A DNA stretch of 64,000 nucleotides, from positions 93,110 to 157,109 of the forward strand of contig NZ_JAKNQY010000015.1 in the NCBI RefSeq assembly GCF_024494355.1. Direction: 5' to 3'. The notes beneath the pieces are model-generated. The model was not told the DNA's origin, did not search any database, and saw only the letters and a list, made by a program, of their open reading frames with translations. Positions 9,084 through 18,302 of this stretch are shown piece after piece (position 1 is the stretch's first letter; the number at the start of each line of letters is the position of its first letter). The position numbers and the translations under genes are program-made. The DNA comes from Pseudomonas sp. Q11. Lineage in GTDB: Bacteria > Pseudomonadota > Gammaproteobacteria > Pseudomonadales > Pseudomonadaceae.

Positions 9084-9154
9084 GGTGTCGCTCCCAGATG
9101 GTGATATGCACACTTAGGATAGCGGGGGCGCGGCGAGGGTTCCGTTTTATTGCT

Positions 9155-9685
9155 TCAGACGTGGATCGCCACCTTGAGCGCTTCCAGGGCCGGCGCGGCG
9201 GCGATGCCGACTTCGGCGCACAGCTCCAGCACGCGCGGCAGGTCGTTGCCATACACCAGAACCATTTGCAGTTCATCGTCGAGCAACTGGCTGAAATTCA
9301 CCAGCACATAACCGCCGTTTTCCTTGTTCAGGCTGCTCATCTGGATCTGGATGCGGTTGAGCGCCGTCAGGGCTTCGGTTTTCGCCAGTTGCTTGGGCTT
9401 GAGGTTGAAGGCCACGCCGGGGCCGAACGAGGCAACGATCTGTTCGAACAGCTCTACATAAGTGTCGGCCTGGAACAACACGGTGTCTGGCAGGCTCCCC
9501 ACCACTACCCACTCGCCCAATGGAATCGGGAAGCTGTCGTCGTAGTTGATGTCCGGGTTGGCCGCCAGAAAAGCCGCTGGGTCGGCGTAGGCCTGGGCCG
9601 CTTCGTCGGCAATTTTCGCAATGTCCGCATCGCCCAGGCAGCCGGAACTGATTTTGCTGATGAGTTCGACGAGTGCGGCTTTCAT
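9155..9685 (-). CDS. Conserved hypothetical protein, cytoplasmic
   Basis: A 176-residue acidic protein without signal peptide or membrane segment. I do not recognise a family with certainty; a distant relation to YjfI/DUF2170 proteins is possible but weak. The middle has EWVVVGSLPDTVLFQADTYVELFEQIVASFG and the C-terminal half is helix-rich. The ATG at 9685 has AGGA eight bases upstream and is preferred over the ATG at 9694. It is a single gene on this strand with a REP pair upstream. Confidence 0.6.
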   Translation of the reverse strand: MKAALVELISKISSGCLGDADIAKIADEAAQAYADPAAFLAANPDINYDDSFPIPLGEWVVVGSLPDTVLFQADTYVELFEQIVASFGPGVAFNLKPKQLAKTEALTALNRIQIQMSSLNKENGGYVLVNFSQLLDDELQMVLVYGNDLPRVLELCAEVGIAAAPALEALKVAIHV

Positions 9686-9775
9686 GGAGAACATCCTGTG
9701 GCGATTGGGTTTTGAGGGCGCGCAGGATAGCGCATCACATTGATTGAGTCAGAAAGCTGTGGCCAGGGAGCTTTT

Positions 9776-9893
9776 GTGGCGAGGGGATTTATCCCCGCTG
9801 GGCTGCAAAGCAGCCCCAAAAATAACCTGACACACCGGGTTGTCAGGTTGTAGGGCCGCTTCGCGCCCCAGCGGGGATAAATCCCCTCGCCAC
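9776..9893. repeat. REP pair (GTGGCGAGGGGATTTATCC variant)
   Basis: GTGGCGAGGGGATTTATCCC at 9776 is matched by the inverse GGGATAAATCCCCTCGCCAC ending at 9893. The inner parts GGGCTGCAAAGCAGCCC and GGGCCGCTTCGCGCCC are smaller palindromes. It separates two minus-strand genes. Confidence 0.85.
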
Positions 9894-9935
9894 AAAAGCA
9901 GCGTCAGGCTTCAAGTACTTCCCAACAGATAGAGA

Positions 9936-10454
9936 TCAACCCAACAACTTCTCCAACTGCGCCGTGGTATCCACCGCGCCCATGGTCCTGGCGGCATCCA
10001 GGGCCGAGATGCCGTTGGCATCCTTGGCCTTGGGGTCGGCGCCTTTGCTGATCAGGTAATCGACGATCTCCACACGATTGAACATCGCCGCCATCATCAA
10101 CGCGGTGCGACCATCGAAGGAAGAGCCTTCCACCTGCGCCCCGCCATCCACCAGCGCGGTGACCACGGCCAGATCGCCCTTGAACGCCGCACCGGCAATC
10201 GGGCTCTGGCCGTTGTCGTTGCGGATTTCCGGATCGGCCTTGTTTTCCAGCAGCACTTTCACCGCTTCCACATGCCCGTGGTAAGCGGCCAGCATCAGCA
10301 AGGTGTCGCCCTTGTGATTACGCAGGTTGGGCGGCAGGCCTTTGCTCAGCAAAGCGGCCATCATGGCGGCGTCGCCTTGGCGTGCGACATTGAACACCTG
10401 TTCGGCAAACTCCGCTGCCTCTTCCGGGGTCATCTGGCGGCTGGTATCGGACAT
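9936..10454 (-). CDS. Ankyrin-repeat protein
   Basis: A 172-residue protein built mainly of about four ankyrin repeats: KGDTLLMLAAYHGHVEAVKVLLENKADPEIRN, GQSPIAGAAFKGDLAVVTALVDGGAQVEG, GRTALMMAAMFNRVEIVDYLISKGADPKAKD and a final partial repeat. Such proteins act through protein contacts. Some Pseudomonas members (AnkB) sit beside catalase genes, but no catalase is near here. The ATG at 10454 has TGGAG upstream; the in-frame GTG at 10466 is less likely. No signal peptide is seen. Confidence 0.85.
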   Translation of the reverse strand: MSDTSRQMTPEEAAEFAEQVFNVARQGDAAMMAALLSKGLPPNLRNHKGDTLLMLAAYHGHVEAVKVLLENKADPEIRNDNGQSPIAGAAFKGDLAVVTALVDGGAQVEGSSFDGRTALMMAAMFNRVEIVDYLISKGADPKAKDANGISALDAARTMGAVDTTAQLEKLLG

Positions 10455-10548
10455 GGGAAACTCCACTTAAGTCTTCGCAAAGCGGCTAGTTTCCCGAGGG
10501 ACTCCAGACCTGTCATCCCTTTTTTCTCTGCACCGTGCATAGCCAGAA

Positions 10549-12375
10549 TCAATAACGGTACTGTCCTTGCTGAATCTGCGCCGCCAGTTGCCGGTCGACC
10601 CGCACATAGGTCGCGGTGCCGGGCAGCCAGGCATAGACCGGCTCATCGTCCGTGGCGCACGGGTCGAAGGCTTCGCTCTTGAGACGGTTTTTCTGGTATT
10701 TGAAGGTGCCGGTGGTGTCCATTTTTACCTTGATGCGCAAGAACAACGGCACTGCATAGGCCGGCAATTTGCACTGCAAAAACTGCAACAGCTCAGCAAA
10801 ATCCAGGGTAGCCAGGGATTCGGACGGGGTAATCGCCGCCATCCCGGCGCGGCCATTGGTGCCATTGATCTCGACGCCATAAGCCACCGCCTCGGCCACC
10901 TGCGGGTGCTGCAACAATACGTTTTCAACTTCCGTGGTGGAGACGTTCTCGCCTTTCCAGCGATAGGTATCACCGAGGCGATCAACGAACTGCCCATGGC
11001 CGAAGCCGATGTTGCGCAGCAGGTCACCGGTATTGAAGTAACGGTCGCCCGGAACGAAGACATCTTTGAAGATGGTTTTTTCGGTCTTGGCCGGATCGGT
11101 GTAGCCGTCCAGCGGCGCCTTGTCGTCGATGCGCGCCATCAGCAAGCCCGGTTCGCCCTTGGGCACTTTCTGCATCCGGCCTCGCAGGTTGCGCAATGGC
11201 GCCCCGCTGTCATGGTCGTACTGCACCAGTTCCCAGCCCATCAGGGAAAATCCGACGGTGTTGTCGAAATTCAGCACGTTGGTGAAGCCGATATTGCCGT
11301 CGCTGGCCGCGTACAGCTCGCAGATATGGTCGACACCAAAACGTGTCTTGAAGGCCGACCAGGCCCCGGGGCGCAAACCGTTGCCGATCATCTTCCTGAC
11401 TTCATGCCTGCGGTCTTCAGTGCTGGCGGGTTGATCGACCAGGTAACGACACAACTCACCGACATAGCCCAGGGTGGTGGCCCGGTAACGGCGAACGTCA
11501 CTCCAGAACTGACTGGCGCTGAACTTGCGCCGGATCGCAAACCCCGAGGCGCCGCAGATCGCCGCCCCCCAGCACACGCACAGGCCCGTGGCGTGGTACA
11601 GCGGCAGGGTGCAATACAAAACATCCGCGGGCTGCATGTCCAGGGCGATCAGGCCGAAACTGGTGGAAGTGCGCATCCAGCGCCCGTGGCGAAAAACTCC
11701 GGCCTTGGGCAGCCCAGTGGTGCCCGAGGTGTAGAGATAAAAACACGGGTCGTTGAAAAAAACCTGCTGGCTGCTGGCCGGGTTTTCGCCTGGGTGACTG
11801 GCGCTGCTGCTTATCAAGTCGACGAAACCGCAAGGGGCGGCGGCGCTGTCCTGATCGGCTAACCACCAGGTTCGGTTGCCTGACAGTGAAGTGCGGGCTC
11901 GCACGTCGTTGAAGGCCGCGACCCGTTCATCCCCGACCACCACGGCGACAGGAGCGACCAACGCCAGGCTGTGCACCAGCGCATCCCCGGTCTGCGAGGT
12001 GTTGACCATGGCGCTGACCGCACCGACCTTCGCCACCGCCAGCACCGTCACCAGCAACTGTGGCCGGTTCTCGATGAAAATCGCCACGCAGTCGCCCTTG
12101 CCGATCCCCTGCGCCAACAGGTAATGGGCGATGCGATTGGCCTGTTCGTTGGCCTGTGTATAACTCAATACCATGTCGCCACACAGCAATGCCGGCCCTT
12201 GGGGATTGCGCTGCGTGGCCTGTTCGAAACACCAGCCCAGGCCGCAAGGCTGGGTCGGGTCCTGGACATTGGCGAGCTTCATGCCTTTGACGATACGGGG
12301 AATGGCCCTGGCAATAGTGGGTAGCTTGCGCAGCATCTTGCCCCAGGTAATGGCGTCGCTGGATGTACGACTCAT
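10549..12375 (-). CDS. Long-chain acyl-CoA synthetase (FadD6/FATP-like)
   Basis: A 608-residue AMP-forming ligase that should activate fatty acids to acyl-CoA. The ATP-binding motif is FYLYTSGTTGLPKAG, followed by CTLPLYHATGLCVCW, ELYAASDGNIGF, the NTGDLL motif and RLGDTYRWKGENVSTTEVE. The last and the short LPAYAVPLFLRIK tail are typical of the very-long-chain/FATP subgroup rather than FadD1/2. The ATG at 12375 has GGGAG upstream, and the longer open frame lacks family similarity. It is transcribed alone; the next gene is divergent, 354 bases away. Confidence 0.88.
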   Translation of the reverse strand: MSRTSSDAITWGKMLRKLPTIARAIPRIVKGMKLANVQDPTQPCGLGWCFEQATQRNPQGPALLCGDMVLSYTQANEQANRIAHYLLAQGIGKGDCVAIFIENRPQLLVTVLAVAKVGAVSAMVNTSQTGDALVHSLALVAPVAVVVGDERVAAFNDVRARTSLSGNRTWWLADQDSAAAPCGFVDLISSSASHPGENPASSQQVFFNDPCFYLYTSGTTGLPKAGVFRHGRWMRTSTSFGLIALDMQPADVLYCTLPLYHATGLCVCWGAAICGASGFAIRRKFSASQFWSDVRRYRATTLGYVGELCRYLVDQPASTEDRRHEVRKMIGNGLRPGAWSAFKTRFGVDHICELYAASDGNIGFTNVLNFDNTVGFSLMGWELVQYDHDSGAPLRNLRGRMQKVPKGEPGLLMARIDDKAPLDGYTDPAKTEKTIFKDVFVPGDRYFNTGDLLRNIGFGHGQFVDRLGDTYRWKGENVSTTEVENVLLQHPQVAEAVAYGVEINGTNGRAGMAAITPSESLATLDFAELLQFLQCKLPAYAVPLFLRIKVKMDTTGTFKYQKNRLKSEAFDPCATDDEPVYAWLPGTATYVRVDRQLAAQIQQGQYRY

Positions 12376-12729
12376 GGTCACTCCCGTTCGACCTCGTGGG
12401 TCTCGGTTCTTGTTGTCGGGCTGGAGTTCAATTGCGCTCGAAATTACGCCAGCGATTCCGGCGCTGTACATGCGGTTTTTGCAATGTTTTGTATCCACCG
12501 CTCACGACAGGCGGCGCATGAGCGCCAGAAACCCAATTGGTTCAACAAAAGATCAGCCGACCACGCAAAATGCAGGATGCACGATGGCCATTCATGCAAG
12601 TTGCACGAAAGCAAAAATAGGGAGAATTGTTAACCGATTGTTTTATAACAACTTTCAATCAAGCCCAACGCTGGCACAGACACTGCAACTACCCCTCCAC
12701 GGTTTGCCAACACCATGGAGCAGTCAAAT
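12376..12729. other. Divergent intergenic region
   Basis: 354 bases without a supported gene between the acyl-CoA synthetase and the DUF3509 gene. It becomes AT-rich near 12620-12660, where promoters for both directions probably lie. A short stretch ATTGTTAACC...TTTTATAACAAC has loose dyad symmetry, but spacing does not allow a firm -35/-10 call. Nothing else recognised. Confidence 0.4.
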
Positions 12730-13008
12730 ATGAACATGATTCAAGAAAAGTTTGCGTCCCTGTTTTCCAACTACGAAGTGACCACCCAGGCCCGTCCGGA
12801 TGGCGGTATCCTGCTGACCCTGCGCAACAGCGAAGGCAAACTGTTTAAACGCACGATTTCCTACGCTCAGTTGCACGCTGGGGACCAACTGTCCTGGGCA
12901 ATCAGCGCAATTCGTCGCGATCTGGCGGAACAGGCCAGTGAGTTGCCGCAGATCGCCATGCTGCAAAGCCAGCATCGTTTTGCGCTGCCGACCTATCACA
13001 GCGCCTGA
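12730..13008 (+). CDS. DUF3509 small protein
   Basis: A 92-residue cytoplasmic protein that I recognise as the Pseudomonas DUF3509 family: MIQEKFASLFSNYEVTTQARPDGG...LRNSEG...KRTISYAQL. Its role is unknown. The ATG at 12730 is chosen because GGAG lies nine bases upstream; that GGAG is part of the upstream ATG at 12715, which would otherwise add five residues. It converges on mtnC, and a compact hairpin lies between the two. Confidence 0.75.
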   Translation: MNMIQEKFASLFSNYEVTTQARPDGGILLTLRNSEGKLFKRTISYAQLHAGDQLSWAISAIRRDLAEQASELPQIAMLQSQHRFALPTYHSA

Positions 13009-13014
13009 TTTTTT

Positions 13015-13040
13015 GTGGGAGCGGGCTTGCTCGCTCCCAC
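13015..13040. terminator. REP-like hairpin between convergent genes
   Basis: GTGGGAGCG (13015-13023) and CGCTCCCAC (13032-13040) form a compact hairpin preceded by a run of six T. It lies between the convergent DUF3509 and mtnC genes and may end both transcripts. It is a shortened form of the common REP unit. Confidence 0.55.
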
Positions 13041-13052
13041 AGTCTGTTGATA

Positions 13053-13736
13053 TCAAAAACGCGCAGGATCGATCCGGGCAAAACTGTCCACCGTGACATG
13101 CCCTTCCAACTCACCGCCCTCGCGCGCCAATCCGCACGTGACCATGCCGGCATCACGGGCTGCATCCAGCTCCTGAACGATATCCGACAGAAACAGAATC
13201 TCCCCTGGCGCTACGCCCACCGCCGCGCTGATGCGCTGGTAGGACTGCACCTCCCGCTTGGGTCCTGATGTGGTGTCGAAATAACCACTGAACAACGGCG
13301 ACAGATCGCCGGCCTCGGAACAGCCGAAAATCAGCTTCTGTGCCTGGATCGAGCCTGAGGAATAAACGAACAGCCGTAAGCCTTCCTGATGCCAGCGCTG
13401 TAGCGCCTGCACCGCGTCCGGGTAAACGTGCCCTTTCAACTGCCCCGCCTGATACCCCTGCTCCCAGACCATGCCCTGCAACGCCTTGAGCGGCGTGGCC
13501 TTGCGGTCTTCGGCGATCCACTCCAGCAGGATCGCGATGACGCGCTCAATGTCAGCCCCCGGCTCACCGTTGTCCTGGCGCACCGCCGCCAATTGCTCGG
13601 CCACGTCGGCGCGTCCGGCATTCTGGCGAACGAAATCCGGGAGATGTCTGGTGGCATATGGAAACAACACATCGAACACGAAACTCACCGCGCTGGTGGT
13701 GCCTTCGATGTCGGTGAGAATGGCTTTGATCGGCAC
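13053..13736 (-). CDS. mtnC: Enolase-phosphatase E1 (2,3-diketo-5-methylthiopentyl-1-phosphate enolase/phosphatase)
   Basis: A 227-residue HAD enzyme of the methionine salvage pathway. It enolises and dephosphorylates 2,3-diketo-5-methylthiopentyl-1-phosphate to the acireductone. The family start is PIKAILTDIEGTTSAVSFVFD, where D8 and E10 replace the usual DxD. VYSSGSIQAQKLIF is motif II and ILFLSDIVQELDAA motif IV. The start codon is the GTG at 13736, with GAGGAG upstream and only four bases from the mtnD stop, so it is translated as part of the operon. Confidence 0.93.
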   Translation of the reverse strand: MPIKAILTDIEGTTSAVSFVFDVLFPYATRHLPDFVRQNAGRADVAEQLAAVRQDNGEPGADIERVIAILLEWIAEDRKATPLKALQGMVWEQGYQAGQLKGHVYPDAVQALQRWHQEGLRLFVYSSGSIQAQKLIFGCSEAGDLSPLFSGYFDTTSGPKREVQSYQRISAAVGVAPGEILFLSDIVQELDAARDAGMVTCGLAREGGELEGHVTVDSFARIDPARF

Positions 13737-13740
13737 AGGT

Positions 13741-14286
13741 TCACTCCTCAAGGCGCGGGAAACGGCTGGCGATGTCGTCGCCCGTAAACTTCGCGACCCA
13801 ACCTTCCGGGTTGTTGAACAGGCGAATGGCGACAAAATGCGGATGCTCGCCCATGTCGAACCAGTGCGGCGTGCCCGCGGGCACCGAGATCAGGTCGTTC
13901 TTTTCGCACAGTACGGCGTAGACGTAGTCGTCGATGTGCAGGGTAAACAGACCACGACCGGCGACGAAAAATCGTACTTCGTCTTCACCATGGCGATGTT
14001 CATCGAGGAATTTGGCCCGCAATTCGGCTTTTTGCGGGTGATCGCTGTTGAGGCTGATGACGTCGACCGTGACGTAGCCATGCTCGGTCATCAATTGATC
14101 GATCTGGGTCTTGTAGGCGGCAATCACTTCGTCCTGGCCGGCGCCGGGCTGGATTTTCGTCGCCGCTTCCCAGCGGTCGAAGCGAACACCTTTATCGGCC
14201 AGGGTCGCGGCGATGTCTTCGAAGTGGGTCAGCACCTTGTTCGGAACGTCGGGGCTTGAGATGTGGTAGACGGACAGGCTGCTCAT
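13741..14286 (-). CDS. mtnD: Acireductone dioxygenase
   Basis: A 181-residue cupin that uses O2 to cleave the acireductone in methionine salvage. With iron it gives the 2-keto acid precursor of methionine plus formate. The metal ligands are in EHRHGEDEVRFFVAG (H-x-H...E) and a further histidine in GTPHWFDMGEHPHFVAIR. Length and sequence are typical. It lies between mtnB (18 bases upstream) and mtnC, all on the minus strand. Confidence 0.95.
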   Translation of the reverse strand: MSSLSVYHISSPDVPNKVLTHFEDIAATLADKGVRFDRWEAATKIQPGAGQDEVIAAYKTQIDQLMTEHGYVTVDVISLNSDHPQKAELRAKFLDEHRHGEDEVRFFVAGRGLFTLHIDDYVYAVLCEKNDLISVPAGTPHWFDMGEHPHFVAIRLFNNPEGWVAKFTGDDIASRFPRLEE

Positions 14287-14304
14287 GGTTAGGGCTCCAG
14301 CAAA

Positions 14305-14925
14305 TTAACGGTTCAGGAGTGCGCGGGTCTTGAGTTCACACTCAAACAGAAACTCGAACGCTTCGATCTGGCGCAGGGCATCGTTCATGCTCGGTCCCCA
14401 GGTATACAGGCCATGACCGCGAATCAGGTAGCCGACGCAATCGGGGTGAGCCTCGAGCCACGGCTGCACCTGGCCGGCCAGGCGCGCGATGTCCTGGTCG
14501 TTGTCGAAAATCGGCACGCGGACACAGGACTCGTGGGTCGACACACCGCTGAAGGCTTTTTGCAATTCGTAGTCTTCGAAATCGATGAAGGCTTGCTTTG
14601 TCAGGCGTGACAAGACCGTGGCATTCACCGAATGGGTGTGCAACACGGCGCCGATCTCCGGGCGCCAGCGATACAGCTGGGTGTGCAGCAGGGTTTCGGC
14701 GGAGGGTTTCTTGCCGCGCTCCAGGCTGTTGCCGTCCAGGTCGGTGGCGAGCACATCATCGAGGCCCAGTTGCCCCTTGTGCTTGCCGGACACGGTCAGC
14801 AAAGCCTGGTCAGGAGCAAGCCGGGTCGAATAGTTGCTGCTGGTGGCCGGGGACCAGCCGCGGCCATACAAAAAACGCCCGGCGTCGATGATTTCCCGGG
14901 CGAGCTGTTCACGGGTAAGGCTCAT
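14305..14925 (-). CDS. mtnB: Methylthioribulose-1-phosphate dehydratase
   Basis: A 206-residue class II aldolase/adducin-fold enzyme that dehydrates 5-methylthioribulose-1-phosphate. Zinc ligands appear in VLHTHSVNATVLSR (H-x-H) and YLIRGHGLYTWGPSMNDA. The N-terminal segment FLYGRGWSPATSSNYSTRL is characteristic of MtnB. Its start codon overlaps the stop of the upstream MFS gene by four bases, so the transporter and the salvage genes are translationally coupled. mtnA and mtnK/P are not in this window. Confidence 0.94.
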   Translation of the reverse strand: MSLTREQLAREIIDAGRFLYGRGWSPATSSNYSTRLAPDQALLTVSGKHKGQLGLDDVLATDLDGNSLERGKKPSAETLLHTQLYRWRPEIGAVLHTHSVNATVLSRLTKQAFIDFEDYELQKAFSGVSTHESCVRVPIFDNDQDIARLAGQVQPWLEAHPDCVGYLIRGHGLYTWGPSMNDALRQIEAFEFLFECELKTRALLNR

Positions 14926-16067
14926 GGCCTGTCCTCTTGCATACGTGTGGCAATGATAACGGCTGCAGCGAAGGCTGCGAGGCTGGCGATGCTGAAAGTC
15001 CAGCTGGCACCCAAGGCGTTCCAGCTGTAGCCGGAATACAGCGCGCCCAACGCCCCGCCCATGCCGGCCAGGGCTGCGTACAACGCCTGGCCCTGGCCTT
15101 GCTGGCGTGGGCCGAAGCTACGTTGCACGAAATGGATGGCAGCTGCGTGAAAACTGCCGAAGGTCGCCGCATGCAATACCTGGGCAAACAGCAATACCCA
15201 GAGAAATTCGGCCAGTGAGCCCAGTAGCAGCCAACGCAACGCCGCCAGCAGGAAACTCACCAGCAGCACCCGGCGCACGGAAAACCGTGCCAGGATCCGG
15301 CGCATCAGCAGGAAAATCAAGACTTCCGCCACCACGCCAATGGCCCAGAGCATACCGATCAGACCGCGACTGTAGCCCAGACCTTCCAGGTGCAACGTCA
15401 GAAAGGTGTAATACGGCCCATGACTGACCTGCATCAGCCCCACGCACCCATAGAACGCCAGCACGCCAGGGTTACGCAGTTGCCGCAGAAAACCTTCCCC
15501 CGCCACTCGCGGCCCCTGGGTCGGCTGGGCATTGGGGACCCAGAAGCTGGCGAGCACGATGCCGCCCATGATCAGCACCAGCGCCACCGGGTAGATGTCC
15601 AGGCTCAGCCATTCAAACAGCCGGCCGAGCGCGACCACGGTGATGATGAAGCCGATGGAGCCCCACAGGCGGATCTGGCTGTAGCGCGACGTTTGCCCGC
15701 TCAAGTGGGCCAGAGTAATGACTTCGAACTGCGGCAGCACCGCGTGCCAGAAGAACGCGTGCAGCGCCATGACCAGCGCCAGCCAGGCGTAGCTCTGGTC
15801 GATGAAGATCAGCGAAAACGTGAGCAGCGTGCAGATCGCGCCAAAACGCACGATCGCCAGGCGCCGGCCGGTGTAATCCCCCAGCCAGCCCCAGATGTTC
15901 GGTGCCACGCAGCGCATCAGCATGGGGATCGCCACCAGCTCGCCAATGCGCGCCGCGTTGAACCCCAGGTGATCGAAATACAACGCCAAGAACGGCGCCG
16001 TCGAACCGAGCAGCGCGAAATAGAACAGATAGAAACTGGAGAGCCGCCAGTACGGCAAAGCCGCCAT
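14922..16067 (-). CDS. MFS transporter of the MFS_1-like / HcaT type
   Basis: A 381-residue membrane protein with about twelve segments. The start MAALPYWRLSSFYLFYFALLGSTAPFLALYF is typical of the MFS_1-like family that includes the 3-phenylpropionate permease HcaT. It is four-base coupled to mtnB downstream and starts 34 bases after aroC. A role in moving a sulfur-containing or ribose-derived metabolite linked to methionine salvage is possible but is only inferred from position. Confidence 0.85.
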   Translation of the reverse strand: MAALPYWRLSSFYLFYFALLGSTAPFLALYFDHLGFNAARIGELVAIPMLMRCVAPNIWGWLGDYTGRRLAIVRFGAICTLLTFSLIFIDQSYAWLALVMALHAFFWHAVLPQFEVITLAHLSGQTSRYSQIRLWGSIGFIITVVALGRLFEWLSLDIYPVALVLIMGGIVLASFWVPNAQPTQGPRVAGEGFLRQLRNPGVLAFYGCVGLMQVSHGPYYTFLTLHLEGLGYSRGLIGMLWAIGVVAEVLIFLLMRRILARFSVRRVLLVSFLLAALRWLLLGSLAEFLWVLLFAQVLHAATFGSFHAAAIHFVQRSFGPRQQGQGQALYAALAGMGGALGALYSGYSWNALGASWTFSIASLAAFAAAVIIATRMQEDRP

Positions 16068-16101
16068 GGTCGTCAGGCCACGGCGGTCGGCAGGTCAGCC
16101 A

Positions 16102-17193
16102 TCAAAGCTGGCCCAGCACCGGCGTGTTGACCCGCACATCGGCGTTCTGGCCGCGATGACGCAGCAGGTGGTCCATCAGCACGATCGCCATCATCGCCTC
16201 GGCGATTGGCGTGGCGCGAATGCCGACGCACGGGTCATGACGGCCCTTGGTGATGACGTCCACCGGGTTGCCATGGATGTCGATGGAGCGTCCCGGCGTG
16301 GTGATGCTGGAGGTGGGCTTCAATGCCAGGTGCGCCACGATCGGCTGGCCCGAGGAGATGCCACCAAGGATGCCGCCAGCATTGTTACTCAGGAAACCTT
16401 GTGGGGTCAGCTCGTCGCGGTGCTCGGTGCCGCGCTGGGCGACACAAGCGAAACCGGCACCGATTTCCACGCCCTTCACCGCGTTGATGCTCATCAGCGC
16501 GTGGGCCAGTTCGGCGTCGAGACGGTCGAAAATCGGCTCGCCCAGGCCCGGCATCACACCTTCGGCCACCACGGTGATCTTCGCGCCGACCGAATCCTGG
16601 TCGCGCCGCAATTGGTCCATATAGGCCTCAAGGGCCGGCACCTTGTCCGGGTCGGGGCAGAAGAAGGCATTCTGTTCCACCGACTCCCAGGTCTTGAACG
16701 GGATTTCGATGGGACCCAACTGGCTCATGTAGCCACGAATCACGATGCCCTGGCTGGCCAGGTACTTCTTGGCAATCGCGCCGGCCGCCACGCGCATGGC
16801 GGTTTCCCGGGCAGAACTGCGACCACCGCCACGGTAATCACGCTCGCCGTATTTATGGTGGTAGGTATAGTCAGCGTGGGCCGGGCGGAACAGATCCTTG
16901 ATGGCCGAGTAGTCCTTGGACTTCTGGTCGGTGTTGCGAATCAGCAGGCCAATGGCGCAGCCGGTGGTGCGTCCTTCGAACACCCCGGAGAGGATTTCGA
17001 CTTCATCGGCTTCCTGGCGCTGGGTGGTGTGGCGGCTGGTGCCCGGCTTGCGCCGGTCCAGGTCACGCTGCAGATCATCCAGGGAAATCTCCAGGCCCGG
17101 CGGACAGCCGTCGACAATGGCGACCAACGCCGGGCCATGGCTTTCGCCCGCGGTGGTAACGGTGAACAGCTTGCCGTAGGTATTGCCGGACAT
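16102..17193 (-). CDS. aroC: Chorismate synthase
   Basis: A 363-residue enzyme of full length. It converts 5-enolpyruvylshikimate-3-phosphate to chorismate using reduced FMN, the last common step to aromatic amino acids. Family signatures are GESHGPALVAIVDGCPPG, the basic RRKPGTSRHTTQRQEADEVEILSGVFEGRTTG, YRGGGRSSARETAMRVAAGAIAKK and AGGILGGISSGQPI. The ATG is preceded by a weak GGAG site. prmB and an Smr-domain gene lie nearby, a grouping also known around aroC in E. coli. Confidence 0.97.
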   Translation of the reverse strand: MSGNTYGKLFTVTTAGESHGPALVAIVDGCPPGLEISLDDLQRDLDRRKPGTSRHTTQRQEADEVEILSGVFEGRTTGCAIGLLIRNTDQKSKDYSAIKDLFRPAHADYTYHHKYGERDYRGGGRSSARETAMRVAAGAIAKKYLASQGIVIRGYMSQLGPIEIPFKTWESVEQNAFFCPDPDKVPALEAYMDQLRRDQDSVGAKITVVAEGVMPGLGEPIFDRLDAELAHALMSINAVKGVEIGAGFACVAQRGTEHRDELTPQGFLSNNAGGILGGISSGQPIVAHLALKPTSSITTPGRSIDIHGNPVDVITKGRHDPCVGIRATPIAEAMMAIVLMDHLLRHRGQNADVRVNTPVLGQL

Positions 17194-17336
17194 GCAGGGT
17201 GCTCCGTGAAAAACGCTGAGAGACTCAACCTTGGATTCGTAGTGGGCGCCAGTATACGCAGGCTCCCCGACGAGTTCATCCTCGAACCTTATCGGTGCCT
17301 GTCAGTCCAACCGGCACCTTCGCAACTAATGGCGTG

Positions 17337-18302
17337 ATGATGTTAAAGCTGCTTGCCTTGAGCCTTGCCCTGTTGACCGGCCTGCTTTCCAGCCTGGCCC
17401 AGGCCACCGTCCTGCAACGACCGATCAGCCTCGACACCGGCAACGGCGAGCTTTTCGGCTCGCTCCTGTTACCCAAGTCCGACGCACCGGTGCCGGTTGT
17501 CCTGATCATTTCCGGGTCGGGTCCTACCGACCGCGACGGAAACAACCCCGACGGCGGGCGCAACGATAGCCTCAAGCGCCTGGCCTGGGTGCTGGCCAAA
17601 CACAACATCGCCAGCGTGCGCTATGACAAACGCGGGGTGGCCGCCAGCCTTGCCGCGACCCCAGACGAACGCAACCTGAGCGTCGAAGCCTACGTGGCCG
17701 ACGCCGTGGCCTGGAGCCGCAAACTGGCCGCCGATCCGCGAATGGGTCCGTTGATCCTGTTGGGTCATAGCGAAGGCGCACTGATCGCCAGCCTCGCCGC
17801 CCCCCAGGCCAATGCAGCTGCGGTCATCTCACTGTCCGGCAGTGCCCGGCCGATCGACCAAGTGCTGCGTCAACAACTGAGCAGCCGCCTGCCTCCCCCC
17901 CTGATGGTGCGTGCCAATGAGCTGTTGGACAGCCTCACGGCCGGGCGGCTCGACCCGAACGTGCCACCGCAACTGCAGGTCATCTTTCGCCCCAGCGTGC
18001 AGCCCTACCTGATCTCGCTGTTTCGCCAGGCCCCGGCCCAGGCGTTCGCGGCGTTGAAGATGCCGGCGTTGATTATTCAGGGCAGCCATGACATTCAAGT
18101 CAGCGTCGATGACGCCAGGCAGTTGCAAGCCGCCAAACCCGACGCCGAGCTGGCGCTGATCAAAGGCATGAACCATGTCATGCGCATCGTCCCCAACGAC
18201 ATGGAGCGGCAATTGGCGTCCTACAAAAATCCAAACCTGCCCCTGGCAGCCGAACTGGGCACGCACATCCTGGGTTTTATTAGCTCATTACCCGCTCAAT
18301 AA
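17337..18302 (+). CDS. Exported alpha/beta hydrolase
   Basis: A protein of about 321 residues with an N-terminal signal peptide (MMLKLLALSLALLTGLLSSLAQA), so probably periplasmic. Hydrolase marks are the oxyanion region LIISGSGPTDRDGNNPDGG, the nucleophile elbow LLGHSEGALIA (G-H-S-E-G), an acidic residue in IIQGSHDIQVSVDDARQL and the final histidine in IKGMNHVMRI. It resembles YtaP/dienelactone-like serine hydrolases. Two adjacent ATG codons (17337, 17340) can start it. The substrate cannot be assigned. Confidence 0.82.
   Translation: MMLKLLALSLALLTGLLSSLAQATVLQRPISLDTGNGELFGSLLLPKSDAPVPVVLIISGSGPTDRDGNNPDGGRNDSLKRLAWVLAKHNIASVRYDKRGVAASLAATPDERNLSVEAYVADAVAWSRKLAADPRMGPLILLGHSEGALIASLAAPQANAAAVISLSGSARPIDQVLRQQLSSRLPPPLMVRANELLDSLTAGRLDPNVPPQLQVIFRPSVQPYLISLFRQAPAQAFAALKMPALIIQGSHDIQVSVDDARQLQAAKPDAELALIKGMNHVMRIVPNDMERQLASYKNPNLPLAAELGTHILGFISSLPAQ

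Noticed and set aside
10567..11862. Long plus-strand open frame of 431 codons opposite the acyl-CoA synthetase gene.
   Set aside because: It is the antisense of a clearly recognisable gene, shows no family similarity and arises from high-GC codon bias.
12620..12660. Sigma-70 promoter around TTGTTAACC...TATAAC.
   Set aside because: Only about 11 bases separate the candidate -35 and -10 elements, too few for a normal promoter.
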